A DNA stretch of 64,000 bases from Hemileia vastatrix (GCA_030280995.1 JASXTE010000001.1:534501-598500), one strand, 5' to 3'. Positions 31,930 to 44,439 are shown, counted from the stretch's first letter. Program-made: numbers and translations. Notes: generated by a model not told the origin, from the letters alone.

Positions 31930-33386
31930 TATAATCACTTACCTCTGCAAAAAGTCTGCAAAGTTGGAGAATATAACAGCTTTTGGAAAATTAACACCCC
32001 TTTCACCAGAACTAAAGTTTTTCAAGTGGCCTATAAGATGATAAATCTTTGAGAAATGCTGCCAGGTGAAATCAAAAGTTGGAGTTTCATCCAGAGTTTT
32101 GTAGATTGGATGGTTGCAGAATTTTCATAAAATCATCAGCTCTCTAAGAAACTCAGATGAGTCCCAAGGGAGGTCAGTGCTTCTTGAGGGCCCATATTTC
32201 TCAGTGAATCCTTCTTGAAGCATCTCAAGTTTAGACCTCCATGGATCTTCTAATTGAACCAATATCCCCCTTTGAATCTTTTTTTGAAGAGACAAAATTA
32301 CAAACTTTGTTTTATGTAGGCTTATGACTTTCATTAAGTGATTAATTGATTTAATAGAATTAACCTTTCCTTTTTTCAAACCTGGAAAAATAACATTCTT
32401 CCATAACCAGTCTTCTTGCCACTTCTTGATTCTAAGAAAAAAATATGAGACTTTGAAGGTCAGTGGGCCTCTTCTGAAGTGGAGTTCTGGTCAAGCATAG
32501 TCGGTGTTGGTATTCCAAGTCAAATATTGTTTGAGCCCTCTGCAAGTAAGGATTTTTCATTTAACTAAAAGAATATTTATAAAAATTAATTTTTAATTTT
32601 TAGATATAGAAATGGGAACTAACCGAGCTTTATCTAAAACAATTCTATACCAAAAGAGCTTTTGAGTCACCAGTATCTTTTTTTGACTTTGATTTTTTGA
32701 CAACATTGGGCTAGCTGTTTCATAGGTTTTTAAAACAATAGAAGTGTCCTGTAGCTCTTTGACGTTAATATTTTGACAATCCTTCCCATAAAGAACCTTT
32801 AAAGGAAGCGCATTATCTTCAAAGTGCACACTTATTTCATTTATCCAACTCAATAGAATTTCCAGTGGGCATATAATCAGTGTGGCTGAACTCTGATTAA
32901 TACCTTTTGATTTTTCAAGACCTGGGATTGTCTTGCTTCACATTTAGCTGCGCTAATAAGAGAAAGAGTTGACAGTATCTTTCCTAAACCCATATCATCA
33001 GCGAGTATTGACCTGTTTCCTTCAGGGGTTAATTGATTTTCAGGAAACTGATCTTTATAGTCATCAAATACAGCTCTAAGCAAATGGATGTCCTTGTGCC
33101 TCCACATGATATCCAACTTTTCCTTTAACATTTTTTCATTGTCAATCATAAAATTTATTGCTTGAAGTTGATGTGTTTTGAGAACTGTTTTGATTCCTCA
33201 GATAAGTTGATCAGCTTTCCAATCTTTAGAAATCTGAGATATTTGGAAAGAGCCTTCAAAAATTACATGTGGGATATTAAAAAAGATAGTGGAGTCATAG
33301 TTTGGGATTGGACATAAATTGATTTGAGCAGAAGAAAATGCTTCTTTAGCAAGAATGATTAGTGTACTTGAAGAAAAGAGGCATCC
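31930..33386 (-). pseudogene. SNF2-type helicase pseudogene, 3' part
   Basis: Minus-strand frames show in order: the lead-in LFSSSTLIILAKEAF (33385-33340); HQLQAINFMI (Q-motif-like region); motif I ILADDMGLGKILSTLSL (about 33010-32960), where the usual K-T is K-I; motif Ia LIICPLEILLSWINEI (about 32880-32830); and motif II WYRIVLDKAR (about 32665-32635), where D-E-A-H is expected. After that come EKYGPSRSTDLP and LMIL segments and KAVIFSNFADFL near 31990-31930. Stops and frameshifts abound. The order and motifs fit the RAD5/RAD16-like SNF2 ATPases. The reading frame at 33386 continues into 56419-56675 on the other side of element A. Confidence 0.75.
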
Positions 33387-34879
33387 TGTCAGCCTGGATA
33401 ATCCCAGGACTAAGTAAAAAGTACTTATAAGTTATGTTAAACACATGGAATATACATGGAATCAATAAATTAGAGTACACAAATAGTATACATAAGTAAA
33501 ATTATGATAATATACAAAATATGCCATTATAACACCTTATATACACACATATATCCACCTTTTATAAGTCTTATGTACTTAATATTAAGTTTAAATATGT
33601 TAGGGTAATCTTAAAAACCTTAAATATAAGGCTACATAATTTTTAAGTACACTTAAAGCTGTTATTTTCATTGTTTTATGTAAAAAACAAGAAATGCGCT
33701 TTAAATCATGTAAAAGTTGATTATATGCACTATAAAATTAATAATATTAAAAATTCCCTTTTAAAGATCAAATTTTCTTAATTAGAAATATTGATTTGGC
33801 TACTAAAATTCATAAAAATAAAACTTTTCAAATTTGGTGTTTTTAATGCCAGAAATGGCTTCTGTGTACTGGCCACATACTGCCTGCATTTTTCCTGTAT
33901 GAATAGCTTCATTTTTAGAAAAGTTAGATTTTTCACACTATGATTACCCCACATTCTACGCCCACTGTGGGGAAACACACTAAAATAGGCGACAGGCGCT
34001 TATTTAGTGTCCTAGCTTAATTATAAATGCATTGACCCTTTTTATATGCACTAATTTCATTAATAACCTCATTTTTGGCGCTTTAATTCACTACCACACT
34101 TAAATTCGCCTAAATTAGTCAATTATTTACCCATGCAAGCGCCTTCCAAGGACTGCATGTAGTTACCCCACATCTCACACCCTTTTTTGGGTTTTTTGGT
34201 GGTTTCTCAGTCAATTTTGGTTATTTCTGAATGGGGATTTCACGTAGTATAATGTCATGATTAGCCCCAAAATTTCTACAGTTAATCCTCTTATTATTAA
34301 GTATTAATTAGTCTTAATTTTCTCCTTTTCTCCTTTTATATGAATGTATAATACACATATACTCTCTTTTTTTTTTATTCTTAATTTTTGATGGTTTATC
34401 CCTATTACTACAGGATTTTGGTGGGTGATATCATTCTAATTATGTTACTAGTCACTCTTTTTGGTTCTTAACATGTCTATTGGATATAATGAGCCGTCAT
34501 TAACTGTGTATTGAGCTGGTAAATCATAGAGGGAATTGGGGAAGTAATTGTGTATAAAAAGAAGAGGTTTTTGGTCATATTTTCTTCATTCTTTATCATT
34601 ACAATTAAACATATAACCAATACAATTACAATACATATCAATAGTACTTATAAAGTCTTTGAATAGTATCTGAACTTATTAAATCTATTTCTCTACCAAC
34701 TATAAAGATTGTAAGCCATATATAATTAGTGAGATTAGAATTACTGAGACACTTATATTGAGTTTTATTTTAATACTTATTGGATTTGTACTACAGTATT
34801 CATATAGGACCATTTAAATATTCTAGATAACTGACAATTCAAGCTAGTTCAAGTCTTTTTACTTGACCTCAGCCTGACA
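33387..34879 (+). repeat. 5' LTR of element A
   Basis: It is 1493 bp and starts TGTCAGCCTGGATAATCCC and ends CCTCAGCCTGACA. It matches the combined halves of the 3' LTR (41852-42599 plus 55672-56418) nearly end to end. A GTATAAAAAGAAG sequence near 34551-34563 is a candidate TATA region. Primer site sequence follows at 34880 (ATTGGGGGCC...). Confidence 0.93.
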
Positions 34880-35620
34880 ATTGGGGGCCTTTCCTCAAGA
34901 ATTCTGTTGGTTATCTTCCAGTAAGTAAAAATTCAAAAAAAAGAGGCTACAAGTAAATAGAATCCCTATAGAAATATTTGGATAATTACAACAGGTTGGG
35001 GTCACTTATATAGTGATTTCAGAAAAAGAAGCCCTGTTATATAATAAAATTGTGATATTGAATCAAAAATTTTACCACTAATTTAGCATATAATTGTTAT
35101 TAGTGGGAATCTGTCAATAGACCAATTAATTTTGTGATATTTGCAGATAAAAAATTTTACCACTAATTTAACATAAAATTTTTATTAGTGGGAGTCTTTC
35201 AATAGACCAATTAAACTTGTGATCTTTGCAGATGATAAACCAATTAAACTGATTAATTGTTTTCTTTTAACAGGACACTTAATCCCTTTTTATTGGTTTG
35301 TAAAATTCATTTAATATTTAGAAAGAATCTTACTGACAGATTTTCTTTTTTAAATATAAAAACACGGCTACATATTGTAGACCAGTTAAATCAAGTGACC
35401 ACATAAAAGAACATTTGACTTTTGGCACTTATAAATTCACTTCACACCTACAAGTAAGCAATAAAATTGTCTTAAGTGGTATTGATAAATACTGATAAAA
35501 CTCCTTATTGAAGGTTTCAGATCTCAAATTTCAATTCTTTGATTAAATTCCATGTAAAAATGTGTGACAACAATGATATTGTGAGTAATAAGGCAAAAAC
35601 TTATAGCTTAAGACCTAGAG
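34880..35620 (+). other. Leader of element A
   Basis: Untranslated leader between 5' LTR and gag. It contains two imperfect copies of a ~90-bp segment (ATAAAATTGTG... near 35045-35135 and AAAAATTTTACCAC... near 35151-35240, both with TTATTAGTGGGA and CAATAGACCAATTAA). The open frame 35539-36042 overlaps gag in another frame and starts with LRPRDERPV, which may be gag sequence before a frameshift. Confidence 0.5.
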
Positions 35621-36783
35621 ATGAAAGACCTGTTACAGGACATTCAAATGGTGGGCCAGTATTCCCCCACAAACAGCAACACTCAAAAAATGTCTCTGGA
35701 GGAAAGGGAAAAACTATTAAAACAGGTATCAATAAAGAGAACAAGAAATACCTTACAAGAACAAATTCACTCCCTCTCCACTCTACTGAACACCTTGACA
35801 ATAAGAGTCAACAATATAGTGGACCAAATAAACAATCTGGAGAAAAGAGCAGCTCAGGGTTTTGTAGAAGTCAATCAAGCTCTAGTAGAAATAAAGGCTC
35901 AACCACCAACAGTGGCACCCAACAGTTCCATAGCAACACCTCCAGCCCAAGAGGAGGAACGAAAAATTACTGTAAGAAAATCGAAGTGGGATTGGTATGC
36001 CCAAAACTACAACAACCCTCAACAGCAGGGCTCCAGAAGTAACCCTTACAGGGGAAATGGAATAAGACCTTGGTAAGTCATCCATCTTCTCAGGATCAAT
36101 TATATAATCCTAAAAATGAATTAATTATAGGTAATGAAGTTGATAGAGAGTTATTGGATATAATTGATAAGGATTTAAAAAATTATTCATTTGAAAATAT
36201 CATGTTAAACTTGTCTTTAAATGAGGACAATGTACATAGTTTTATTGACCACCAGGAAAATGCTATTAATATAAAAATGGAGCCAAATGAATTAAATCTT
36301 GAACCTGATGATGAGTCTTCTGAATTGGACACAGAAAAAATTGAATATTTTCTAAAATAAAATCCAATAGAATCAAAAATAATTAGTAAATTATTATTAA
36401 GAATTGAAAAATTTGAAGCATTCTCTAGAGAGTCAAACAATAATACAGAAAGTGTATTATTAAACCTCACACAATCATTGAGTACAACAGCCAATAGGTT
36501 AAAAATTATTGAGAATTCAAATAATGAATTAATCAATGAAAACAAAAGATTAAACTCTGAGATTAAAAATTTAGAAAATAAATTGGAACATTCTCAGAAT
36601 ATCATGGCTACCATAGAGGGATGTGTAAAATTGTCTTTTTCAAATGTGAATGATACCTTAACTCATGTACCTGTAATAAAAGATAGGTTACAAAGAGTAG
36701 AAATTAAAATTGCTAACATTTTGAAAAATACTTATAAAGTAAAAGATAATACCTTTATGTGGAAAGAGCACCAGTTTTTATGA
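35621..36783 (+). pseudogene. Element A gag N-terminal coiled-coil part
   Basis: Frame 35621-36076 (151 residues) has long heptad-like stretches (EREKLLKQ, LQEQIHSLSTLLNTLTIRV, NNIVDQINNLEKR) and then a Gln/Pro/Asn tail. It overlaps a second frame, 36070-36783, with one stop at 36358-36360, rich in Asn/Glu/Lys and with another coiled coil (NELINENKRLNSEIKNLENK). Coiled-coil, acidic sequences before the capsid domain are seen in this class of fungal gypsy gag. The overlap and stop may be decay; I cannot tell whether any is programmed. Confidence 0.6.
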
Positions 36784-37640
36784 AACACTCAGATGATAAA
36801 CCAATGATTGAATATGAACATAGTGTCATGGGCTCTGAGAATAAAAAATCAGTGAAAGATGAAATAAATGATCATCTTTCTAAAGTAAGTGAATTAATCA
36901 GTATTCCTCAGGTTAGGGAAGCAAAAACTAGCCAAAAGAACTGGCCTAAGTTAGATCAGTACCCTTCTTTTGACGGGGATTCAAAATCTGAATGGCAAAA
37001 ATTCATTCAAAGAATTGATAACTTAAAATTTTCATACAATTTACCTGATGAAGAAATTACATCAAAATTGATATCTTTACTTACAGATGTTGCCTTATTA
37101 TGGTTTGAATCTGTATTGAGTGAGGGAATTAACTACTCCTGGAATGAATGAAAGGCACTAATTGAAAGGCAATTTGGCTGCCCAAAATTTAGAATCACTC
37201 AACAAAGATTGTATGAGAAAGCCAGATATATTCCAAATGCTGGAGATAAACCCATGGTATTTTTAATGAATTTAATAAAAATCATGAAAGCCATGGATTC
37301 AAAAATGGATTATGATGAGTGGAAAGAAAAAATAATAAATAAATTTCCTATATCAGTCAGAGACATTATTGTAGCTAGAACTGAAACCATCAGAGATACT
37401 TCTGGGTTTATTAATATATGCAATGAAATATTATTGAGCCACAAATATGAAACCAGGTATAGTAATTACAAGCAAAGTGTTGAGGTAGTAAAACCTACTA
37501 CAAATAGGTTACCAGTGGAGAAGAAAAACCTTCAGCTCCCCTTGTCCCTAAAAGACAAGAAAATAACACTTGCTACAAATGTAATGAACCTTGGGCTAAA
37601 GGTCATACTTGTAAGAAAAGAATAAATGTTATTGAAAACT
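36759..37640 (+). pseudogene. Element A gag capsid and zinc knuckle
   Basis: Frames 36759-37151 and 37209-37625, in register across a TGA at 37149-37151, give the retrotransposon gag domain: WPKLDQYPSFDGDSKSEWQKF, ITSKLISLLTDVALLWFES, IERQFGCPKFRITQQRLYE, WKEKIINKFP. After a frameshift near 37540 the nucleocapsid knuckle CYKCNEPWAKGHTC (C-x2-C-x4-(G)H-x4-C) is readable at about 37570-37613. This gag type, with PxFDG and the knuckle followed by an aspartic protease, is one I associate with rust fungal gypsy elements. Confidence 0.85.
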
Positions 37641-38281
37641 CACAAGATTCTGAACAAAGTAATCACAAAGATGAAAAAGAGGAATATAGTGAGGATTGTA
37701 AAAGTAAAATTTCTTACAGTGATGATGAAAATGAGATATATGTATTAGAACAGGATATTATGTTCTTGAATGATGCAATACCTCATACATATACATCTTT
37801 AACTTCCATTGAAGAAGCTGAAATTATCAAAGATGTATCTCATGATACTTACAAAATAACACCTATTAGAGCTCCTGTTATTATATGTGGAAAAGAAATG
37901 AATGCCATTCTTGACACTGGGGCTGCAGTTAGTGTAGTTTCTATTAATACTTTAATGAAACTAGATAGTAAGTATAAGGAAAAACTAGAACCTGTACAGA
38001 CAAAGAACTGGAGTGGTTTTGGTTCAGTATTAAATCCAATTGGAAAATACAAAACAGCTGTATTCTTTAAATATCATAATCGATATGTAAGAGCAGTGTG
38101 TGAATTTGTGGTAATGGATAATAATAATTGTAGTGATTGGTTTATTATTGGAAATGACTTATTGACCAAATTTGGCATCAAACTAGATCCTGCAAATAGT
38201 TGCTTCACTATAGGTGTAAATGGGAAAAGAAAATTCAAGATTTGCTCTGAAAATTCAGTTTATTCCATTTCTTCTAAATAA
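37616..38281 (+). pseudogene. Element A aspartic protease
   Basis: After an acidic linker, ORF 37760-38281 contains AILDTGAAVSVVS (about 37908-37946), with the D-T-G-A active site of retroviral-type proteases, then WFIIGNDLLTKFGI (about 38140-38180), the second strand motif. It is open over 173 residues and ends at TAA 38279-38281; RT coding resumes in a different frame at 38288. Confidence 0.88.
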
Positions 38282-38287
38282 TAACAA

Positions 38288-39830
38288 TTGCAAGGTGGAA
38301 GAGCCACCTCTGAAGTGGTAGAATTGGAAAATGAAATCCAAAAAGCCTCTTTCAGTCTTCAACTCTCAAAAATTGAAGAAAACAATATTTTGAGATTGAT
38401 AAGATCTTATCCTATGGCATTTGCTCATGGTTCAAATGAGCTAGGATTGGTCAAAGACCATGAGATGAAAATCTCTTTAAGTTGTGATCTAGATAATATT
38501 CCTGGCAGCTTAAAAAAGAAACCTTACACAGCTTCTCCTGAAAAAGGAAAGACATTGAAGACAACATTAAAATCTTGTTAGAAATGGGTATTGTTTAAAA
38601 AGTAGACACAACACCTAAGTATTGTGTTATTTCACCAATTTTAATCTCTTATGAAAAAGATAAGGTAAGATTATGTGGTGATTAAAGAGATCTGAATACA
38701 TTCACTGTAGATGATATTTACCCTCTACCAAGGATAGCTTCTATCCATGCTACCTTACAAGGAGCAAAATATATTTCATGTCTGGATGGAAAAAAAGGTT
38801 ACCACCAGATTCCTGTGGAAAAGAATTATCAGAATTTCTTACTCATAACCACACACATGGGGATATATAAATATGTGAGAATGCCTTTTGTCCCAAAAAA
38901 TGTGCCTACAGTCTTCCAAAAATTGATGGATAGTATTTTTAATCAGGAAATGATTGAAGGATGGCTTTTAGTTTATATTGATAACATCATACACTACGCA
39001 ATATAGGGGGTGGACTTGCTAGCAAGTCCCCAACCTGAACTCAGACTGAACTCAGATGGAACTCAGACTGAACTCATACTGAACTCATACTGAACTCTAC
39101 TTGAAGACCCACAAAAACTGTTATGCTGAGTGGTGTTCATCCCTGATTGTATGGTTCCTTTGTCAATAGCTCAATGTGTGTTCAATCTGTGGTGAATTTG
39201 AGTCCAAGGTTGCGGACTTGCTAACAAGTCCGCCCCCCGTATTGCGCGGTGATAGTGTTCTCAAAAACATAGGATGAACATTTAAATCACCTGAAAAGAG
39301 TATTTCAAAAGATGGATGAAATTAATATGAAAATTGCATTGAAAAAATGTAAGTTTGGGTTTCAATCCTTGAAAGTACTTGGACATGTTGTATCTGGATT
39401 AAAATTTTGTGTTGAACAGAAAAAAGTGGCAGAAATAAAAAACATTAGTATACCTAAGAATGTGAAAGATGTTCAAAGTTTTTTAGGTATGTGTGGATAT
39501 TATAGGCAGTATATAAAAAACAACCAATTAATTACAGCCCCTTTAAAAACATTAATCAAGAAAAATGAAGCTTTCATTTGGAATAATGAAAGACAACACA
39601 CCTTTGATAAATTGAAGGAGTGTTTAATTTCAGCTCCAATATTGGTACTGCCAGATTTTAACCTACCTTTTATCTTGTACACTGATGCAAGCTTCATAGG
39701 GTTAGCTGCTGCCTTAAAGCAAAAACAGATAATAAATGGAAAATTATAAGAAGTAGTTATTTGTTATATATCCAGAACCTTAAGAAAGACAGAATTAAGG
39801 TATGGTGCCACCCAACTGGAATTTTTAGCC
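38288..39830 (+). pseudogene. Element A reverse transcriptase, split by MITE
   Basis: Segments: AHGSNELGLVKDHEMKI (38425-38475); after a frameshift near 38545 YCVISPILIS, RLCGD and RDLNTFTVDDIYPLPRI (about 38665-38735); LDGKKGYHQIPV; MPFVPKNVPTVFQKLMD; then the catalytic box reads YIDNI instead of YxDD, so the second Asp is Asn. Directly after this box a 260-bp MITE is inserted (38992-39251). Beyond it RT continues in phase, but with a TAG nine bases downstream, then LKKCKFGFQSLKVLGHVVSG and FLGMCGYYRQYI in 39312-39749. A TAA at 39747 separates it from RNase H. Confidence 0.9.
38992..39251. mobile_element. 260-bp CACTA-like MITE
   Basis: Ends CACTACGCAATATAGGGGG and, reversed, CACCGCGCAATACGGGGGG form imperfect terminal inverted repeats, each followed by a palindrome centred on TTGCTAGCAA/TTGCTAACAA (39012-39029 and 39212-39233). 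ATA flanks both sides (38989-38991, 39252-39254) as a 3-bp target duplication, and removal of element plus one ATA restores the RT phase. Inside is a run of about six 11-bp repeats of TGAACTCAGAC type (39036-39100). CACTA ends with 3-bp duplications are the hallmark of the CMC/EnSpm superfamily; it encodes nothing. Confidence 0.85.
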
Positions 39831-41671
39831 ATTGTGTGGGCCTTGGAAAAACTTCATTACTATCTGAAAGACCAGAAGTTTGAATTAATAACAGATTGCA
39901 GTGCGGTAAAATCATTACTAAACATGAAAACACCTAATAGGCAAATGTTGAGATGGCAACTAGCTGTACAAGAGTACAGAGGAAGAATGAAAATCACTCA
40001 TAGAGCAGGAACATTGCATTCTAATATGGATTTATTATCCAGAAGTCCTTTGCCAAATGATGCTGACAACCCAGCTTATGTACCTGAAAATGAGGTTATA
40101 CATATATTTGGGATTTATATAGTGGATTTAGAGGAAGATTTTATGCAAAATATATTAAAAAATTATTCATCTGATAAATATTTGGCTAAATTATCTACCC
40201 TTTTAAATGATCTAACTAATGCCTCCATGAGTGCATTAATTAAAACCTTGCCTCCAAAGTATAAAAATGCATTGGAAAAAGGTAAACTGTCAATTGAAGA
40301 TGGATATATATATTACAGAAAAAATCTAAGTAATGTAATAGTAATACCACCTTCTATGAAAGAGTTAATGTTGAGTACTTGTCATGATGACATCTTAGCT
40401 GGTCATTTTGATTATAACAAAACATTAACCAGAGTTAAAAATACAGCCTGGTGGATAAACATGAAAGAAGATGTACAGAAATACATTGAAACATGTGACT
40501 CTTGTCAGAAACCTAAAAGATTAACTGGGAAGAGAGCTGAGTTTTTACAACAAATAGAGCAGCCAAAAGCTACATGGGAAATTATAGACATGGATTTTGT
40601 CACTGGATTTCCATTAGTAGGAAAAGAAAGTTTCAATTCTTGCTGGGTAATTGTGGATAGATTAACAAAAATGTGTAAATTTATCCCTACCCATAAAGAG
40701 GTGTCTGCAAAAGACTTGGCATTAATATGGTGGACTCAAATGATGAATACTGCTGGGTTCCCCAAAGCCATAATCTCTGACAGAGACCCTAAATTTACTT
40801 CAGAGTTCTGGACATCATTGATGGAAGTATCAGGTTGTCAATTGAAATTGTCTACAGCACACCATCCACAAACTGATGGGCTGGCTGAGAGAATGATACA
40901 GACTCTAGACGATATGATAAGAAGATATTTTGCCTTTGGATTAGAATACAAAGACAATGAGCAATTCACACATGACTGGGTAACATTAATTCTTGGCCTT
41001 GAATTTGCTTAAAATAGAACAAATGATTCTGTAACAGATAAAAAACCATTTGAAATCTGGCTGGGATATGTACCAAATACCCCAGTGAATCATTTTAATA
41101 AATTACCAAGGTTAGATATAAACCCTGGTAATAAATCCTTTATTCATATGCAAAAAATGTGTAGAAAGAATGAAGAGGAAAGCATCCAAAAAGCATTTGA
41201 ATATGAAAAGAAAAGGTGGGATAAATCTCATAAAGAATTTGAATTCAAGAAAGGAGATGAAGTCCTAATTTCAACACTACATTTTAACTTACAAGGTAAT
41301 GTTAAATTTAAGGACCCCTTTGTAGGACCTTTTGTAGTACACAAAATGGTTGGTAATAATGCTGTGGAAGTCATATTATATGCCCCATATGATAGAAAAC
41401 ATCCAGTTTTCCCTATTTTATTATTAAAAACTTACCCTGCAAATGATCCTGACTTATTTCCAAAAAGAAGAGGAAGGCCTAAAAAGCAACCTGAAGAAAT
41501 TTTGGAAAAGGAAGATATTGAAAAAATACTCAAGAAAATAATTCTCCCTAAAGAGAAAGGAACTGAGTAATTATTAAGATTTAAGGGGAAATCAATAGAA
41601 TTTGATAAATGGATACCTGAAAGAGAAATTTCAAATCTATCCTACCTTCCTAAGAAATTTAAACAGAATTA
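39831..41671 (+). pseudogene. Element A RNase H, integrase and chromodomain-like tail
   Basis: ORF 39834-41012 (392 residues) begins inside RNase H (ALEKLHYYLKDQKFELITDCSAVKSLL, HRAGTLHSNMDLLSR). It passes a zinc region (HDDILAGHF, CDSCQKPKR) and the integrase core with all three acidic residues: MDFVTGFP, ISDRDPKF and HHPQTDGLAERMIQ (E). RNase H start TDASFIGLAAAL is in the preceding ORF (39680-39720). A TAA at 41010 precedes ORF 41085-41570 with WDKSHKEFEFKKGDEVLIST and the basic KRRGRPKKQ. After a stop at 41568 the frame reads FKGKSIEFDKWIPEREI (41580-41635), a chromodomain-like motif (Y/F-K-G-x...W-x-P-E). Confidence 0.9.
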
Positions 41672-41851
41672 AATTACTGTTAAACCAGCTGAAGGGTTAA
41701 AAAACCAGTACTCATAATATTTTATTATGTTTTATTTCTTTAAAGAATTAATCTTTAATGCTACAGAATTTTCTGAATACCTGAAAAATAATAAAAAATA
41801 AAAAAAGTGTATAACTTATCATTTTTTTATTGTTTTTTTTGGGTGGGAGAG

Positions 41852-42599
41852 TTTCAGCCTGGATATTCCAAGGACTGAGTAAAAAGGACTTATAAGTTAT
41901 GTTAAACACATGAACTATACATGGGATTAATAAATTAGAGTACACAAATAGTATACATAAGTAAAAATATGATAATATACAAAATATGCCATTATAACAC
42001 CTTATATACATGCAAATATCCACCTTTTATAAGTCTTATGTACTTAATATTAAGTTTTAGTAAGTTAGGGTAATCTTAAGAACATTAAATATAAGGCTAC
42101 ATAATTTTTAAGTACACTTAAAGCTGTTATTTTCATTGTTTTATGTAAAAAACAAGAAATGTGCTTTAAATCACTTAAAAGTTGATTATATGCACTATAA
42201 AATTAATAATATTAAAAATTCCCTTTGAAAGATCAAATTTTCTTAATTAGGACTATTAATTTGGCTACTAAAATGCATAAAAATAACACTTTTCAAATTT
42301 GGTGTTTTTTATGCCAGAAATGGCTTCTGTGTACTGGCCACATACTGCCTGCATTTTTCCCATGTCAATAGCTTCATTTTTAGCAAAGTTAGCTTTTTCA
42401 CACTATAATTACCCCACATTCTATGCCCACTGTGGGGAAACACACTAAAATAGGCAACAGGCGCTTATTTAGTGTCCTAGCTTAAGTATAAATGCATTGA
42501 CCCTCTTTATATGCACTAATTTCATTAATAACCTCATTTTTGGCGCTTTAATTCACTACCACACTTTAATTTGCCTAGATTAGTCAAGGATTTACACGT
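41852..42599 (+). repeat. 3' LTR of element A, left part
   Basis: It follows the polypurine tract 41841-41851 and matches 33387-34135 of the 5' LTR; its first bases are TTTCAG where the 5' LTR has TGTCAG. It stops at ACGT (42596-42599), the target duplication of element B, and continues at 55672. Confidence 0.92.
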
Positions 42600-43692
42600 T
42601 GTAGACAATCCTATAGTACTAGCTATAGGCCTTGGCCAAGGGAGTTGGAGAAAAACCAGGGAGAAAATCCCCTGTCCCTTTAGAAAAATAGAGTGAGATT
42701 TACTTGCTAAAGTAAGTTGGTTCCTGTTTTGCTAAAGCTCCTTTTAAACACACTTGACTGCTTGATGAGCCAAGAAAGTAGTCACCAGATAGACTACCAG
42801 ACCAAAGAACTGAAATGTAGAACAAAGTCCACACCAGAGACAGCAAAGATACTTGATGTAGGCTGCAAATCCACACCAGAGACAGCAATAATACTTGCTA
42901 TAGCTTGCAAGACTATAACAGAGAAAACAGTTGCCAAAGTTAAGTTAAATGAAGAACTTACTTGGAACAAACACAGCCAATTGTGGCCAGAAAACAGTGA
43001 AAACTGAGTGAGGAACAATGAGATCACCTCCGGATGGTTGTATGATGATTAAGGTTGCCCCAAACTGTCTTATTCACTATGTACACACAGACCACCATCT
43101 AAGAGCCCATGCGCACCCACCAATCTGGCGCCTGTACCTGCCAGATTGCATAAAAAACCCTCCTGGAGCGCTCCCCAACCTCCTAAAACAGAGGCGGGCA
43201 GGCCGCCCGACGTCGGAGATGCTGCCTGAAGCGGCCCGGCCTCCCTGAAGCCAGAAAACCAATAAAAACCACTAATCTACTTAGAAAAATTAGCTACAAC
43301 TACTAAAACCTTTAAAACACGGAATTTCACTATAACAACATTGAGACATGAAATATAGAGAACAATTAGCTCTATCAAATGGTACTAAGCACTTAACCCT
43401 AAGACTTAAGGTTAGCCCGTAAAACACGAAAAACAAAATTAAACAGCAATCTTTTATAAATGAAAAATGAGGAAATGACCCCTTAAAACTCAGAATATGA
43501 AAAATGTCTTCAGGACATAAAATATAGAGAAAAACCAGGGCTATCCAATGATAGTACCCACATACCCGCAGACCCAATATCCACGGAATAAAACCAGAAA
43601 AATACCAAATTCCTTAACAGATGTCAATTAAGACATGCACAAACAGCGCCAAATCACACAACAAAGGCCCCTGCCAAAGTTGGAAGACCACA
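42600..43692 (-). repeat. 3' LTR of element B
   Basis: 1093 bp, TGTAGACAATCC...GGAAGACCACA. Next to it, 43693-43702 read on the minus strand gives the polypurine tract GGAGGGAGGA. The tandem 42-bp duplication at about 42826-42911 makes long open frames on both strands in every family B LTR; these are not called as genes. The LTR contains AAGCGGCCCGGCC at about 43229-43241, absent from the other LTR. Confidence 0.95.
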
Positions 43693-43710
43693 TCCTCCCT
43701 CCAATTGAGA

Positions 43711-44381
43711 ATGTCCGCATTCTTTCTTCATCCAACCACCATGTTTAACCTCCTTCCCAAATCTGCCTCTGAAATGGGCCTCTGCCAATACGGCATCAAC
43801 AATAATTTAATCTGCGCCATAACACCACCTGTTCATCCATACAGAACGTCCTTCAATTTCTGCCACTCCAGAAACAAGACCTGCCACAGACCGGGTCCAC
43901 TTTCTTTCACAACAGATTCACCTCGGCCTCAACCTGGTCCTTCTTCTGCCAGCACCAAAAGATCTAGGCCATCCATCCTGATACCCAGATTAATCAAAAA
44001 GCTCCACCCTTCCCAGAAGAGTGCCACAACCCATAAAACAACTAGTTCCCCCATCCCTGGTCCATCTGATGGTAAAGAACATTCATTCCTTCCTTCAACT
44101 TTAAAACTGATAACTTCTCAGTTCCTTCCTCTTCTGATAGTGGTGATAACAATGTAGGATCCATTGCACCACCAACACCAACGCACTTGCCCACTATCAA
44201 GGCCAAGTTCCAACAACACACATCTCAACAGAAACAACTTCTGCTTCACTATTTCCAATCCACTCCTGCTAGAGATCCACAGGACATTGAGAACAGAAGA
44301 CACCTCATTCACCAGTTCAAGGCTAATTCTGAACACTTCATTTCATCTCTTGATTCCCTCTGTAATTCCACTAGTACTTGA
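43711..44381 (+). pseudogene. Antisense gene 1 of element B (Zn2Cys6-type), frameshifted
   Basis: ATG at 43711 lies 18 bp inside the 3' LTR, opposite to gag-pol. The cluster region (about 43780-43880) reads G-L-C-Q-Y-G, NNNLIC, then FNFCHSRNKTC. Against the B' copy this is a Zn2Cys6 cluster C-x2-C-x6-C-x12-C-x2-C-x6-C with Cys 2 now Gly and Cys 4 now Phe. After it come RPQPGPSS and basic KKLHPSQKS. A one-base loss near 44100 (TTTAAAAC versus TTTTAAAAC in B') shifts the frame; the downstream part (44187-44381) has KAKFQQHTSQQKQLL and LIHQFK, conserved with B'. Nuclear DNA binding is inferred only. Confidence 0.65.
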
Positions 44382-44439
44382 GTTTGATTCAGAAAAGAAA
44401 AATTGACCACACCCTCTATAGGATGTAACCACAAACAAC

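Noticed and set aside
34040..34160. Independent genes in the LTR of element A
   Set aside because: No domain, and the sequence is duplicated only because it is an LTR.
42717..43007. Open frame of 96 codons recurring in several family B LTRs (also 8399-8644 and 54715-55005), with an opposite-strand frame
   Set aside because: It lies inside LTRs, is explained by LTR homology and a 42-bp tandem duplication that is in frame, and has no domain or start context.
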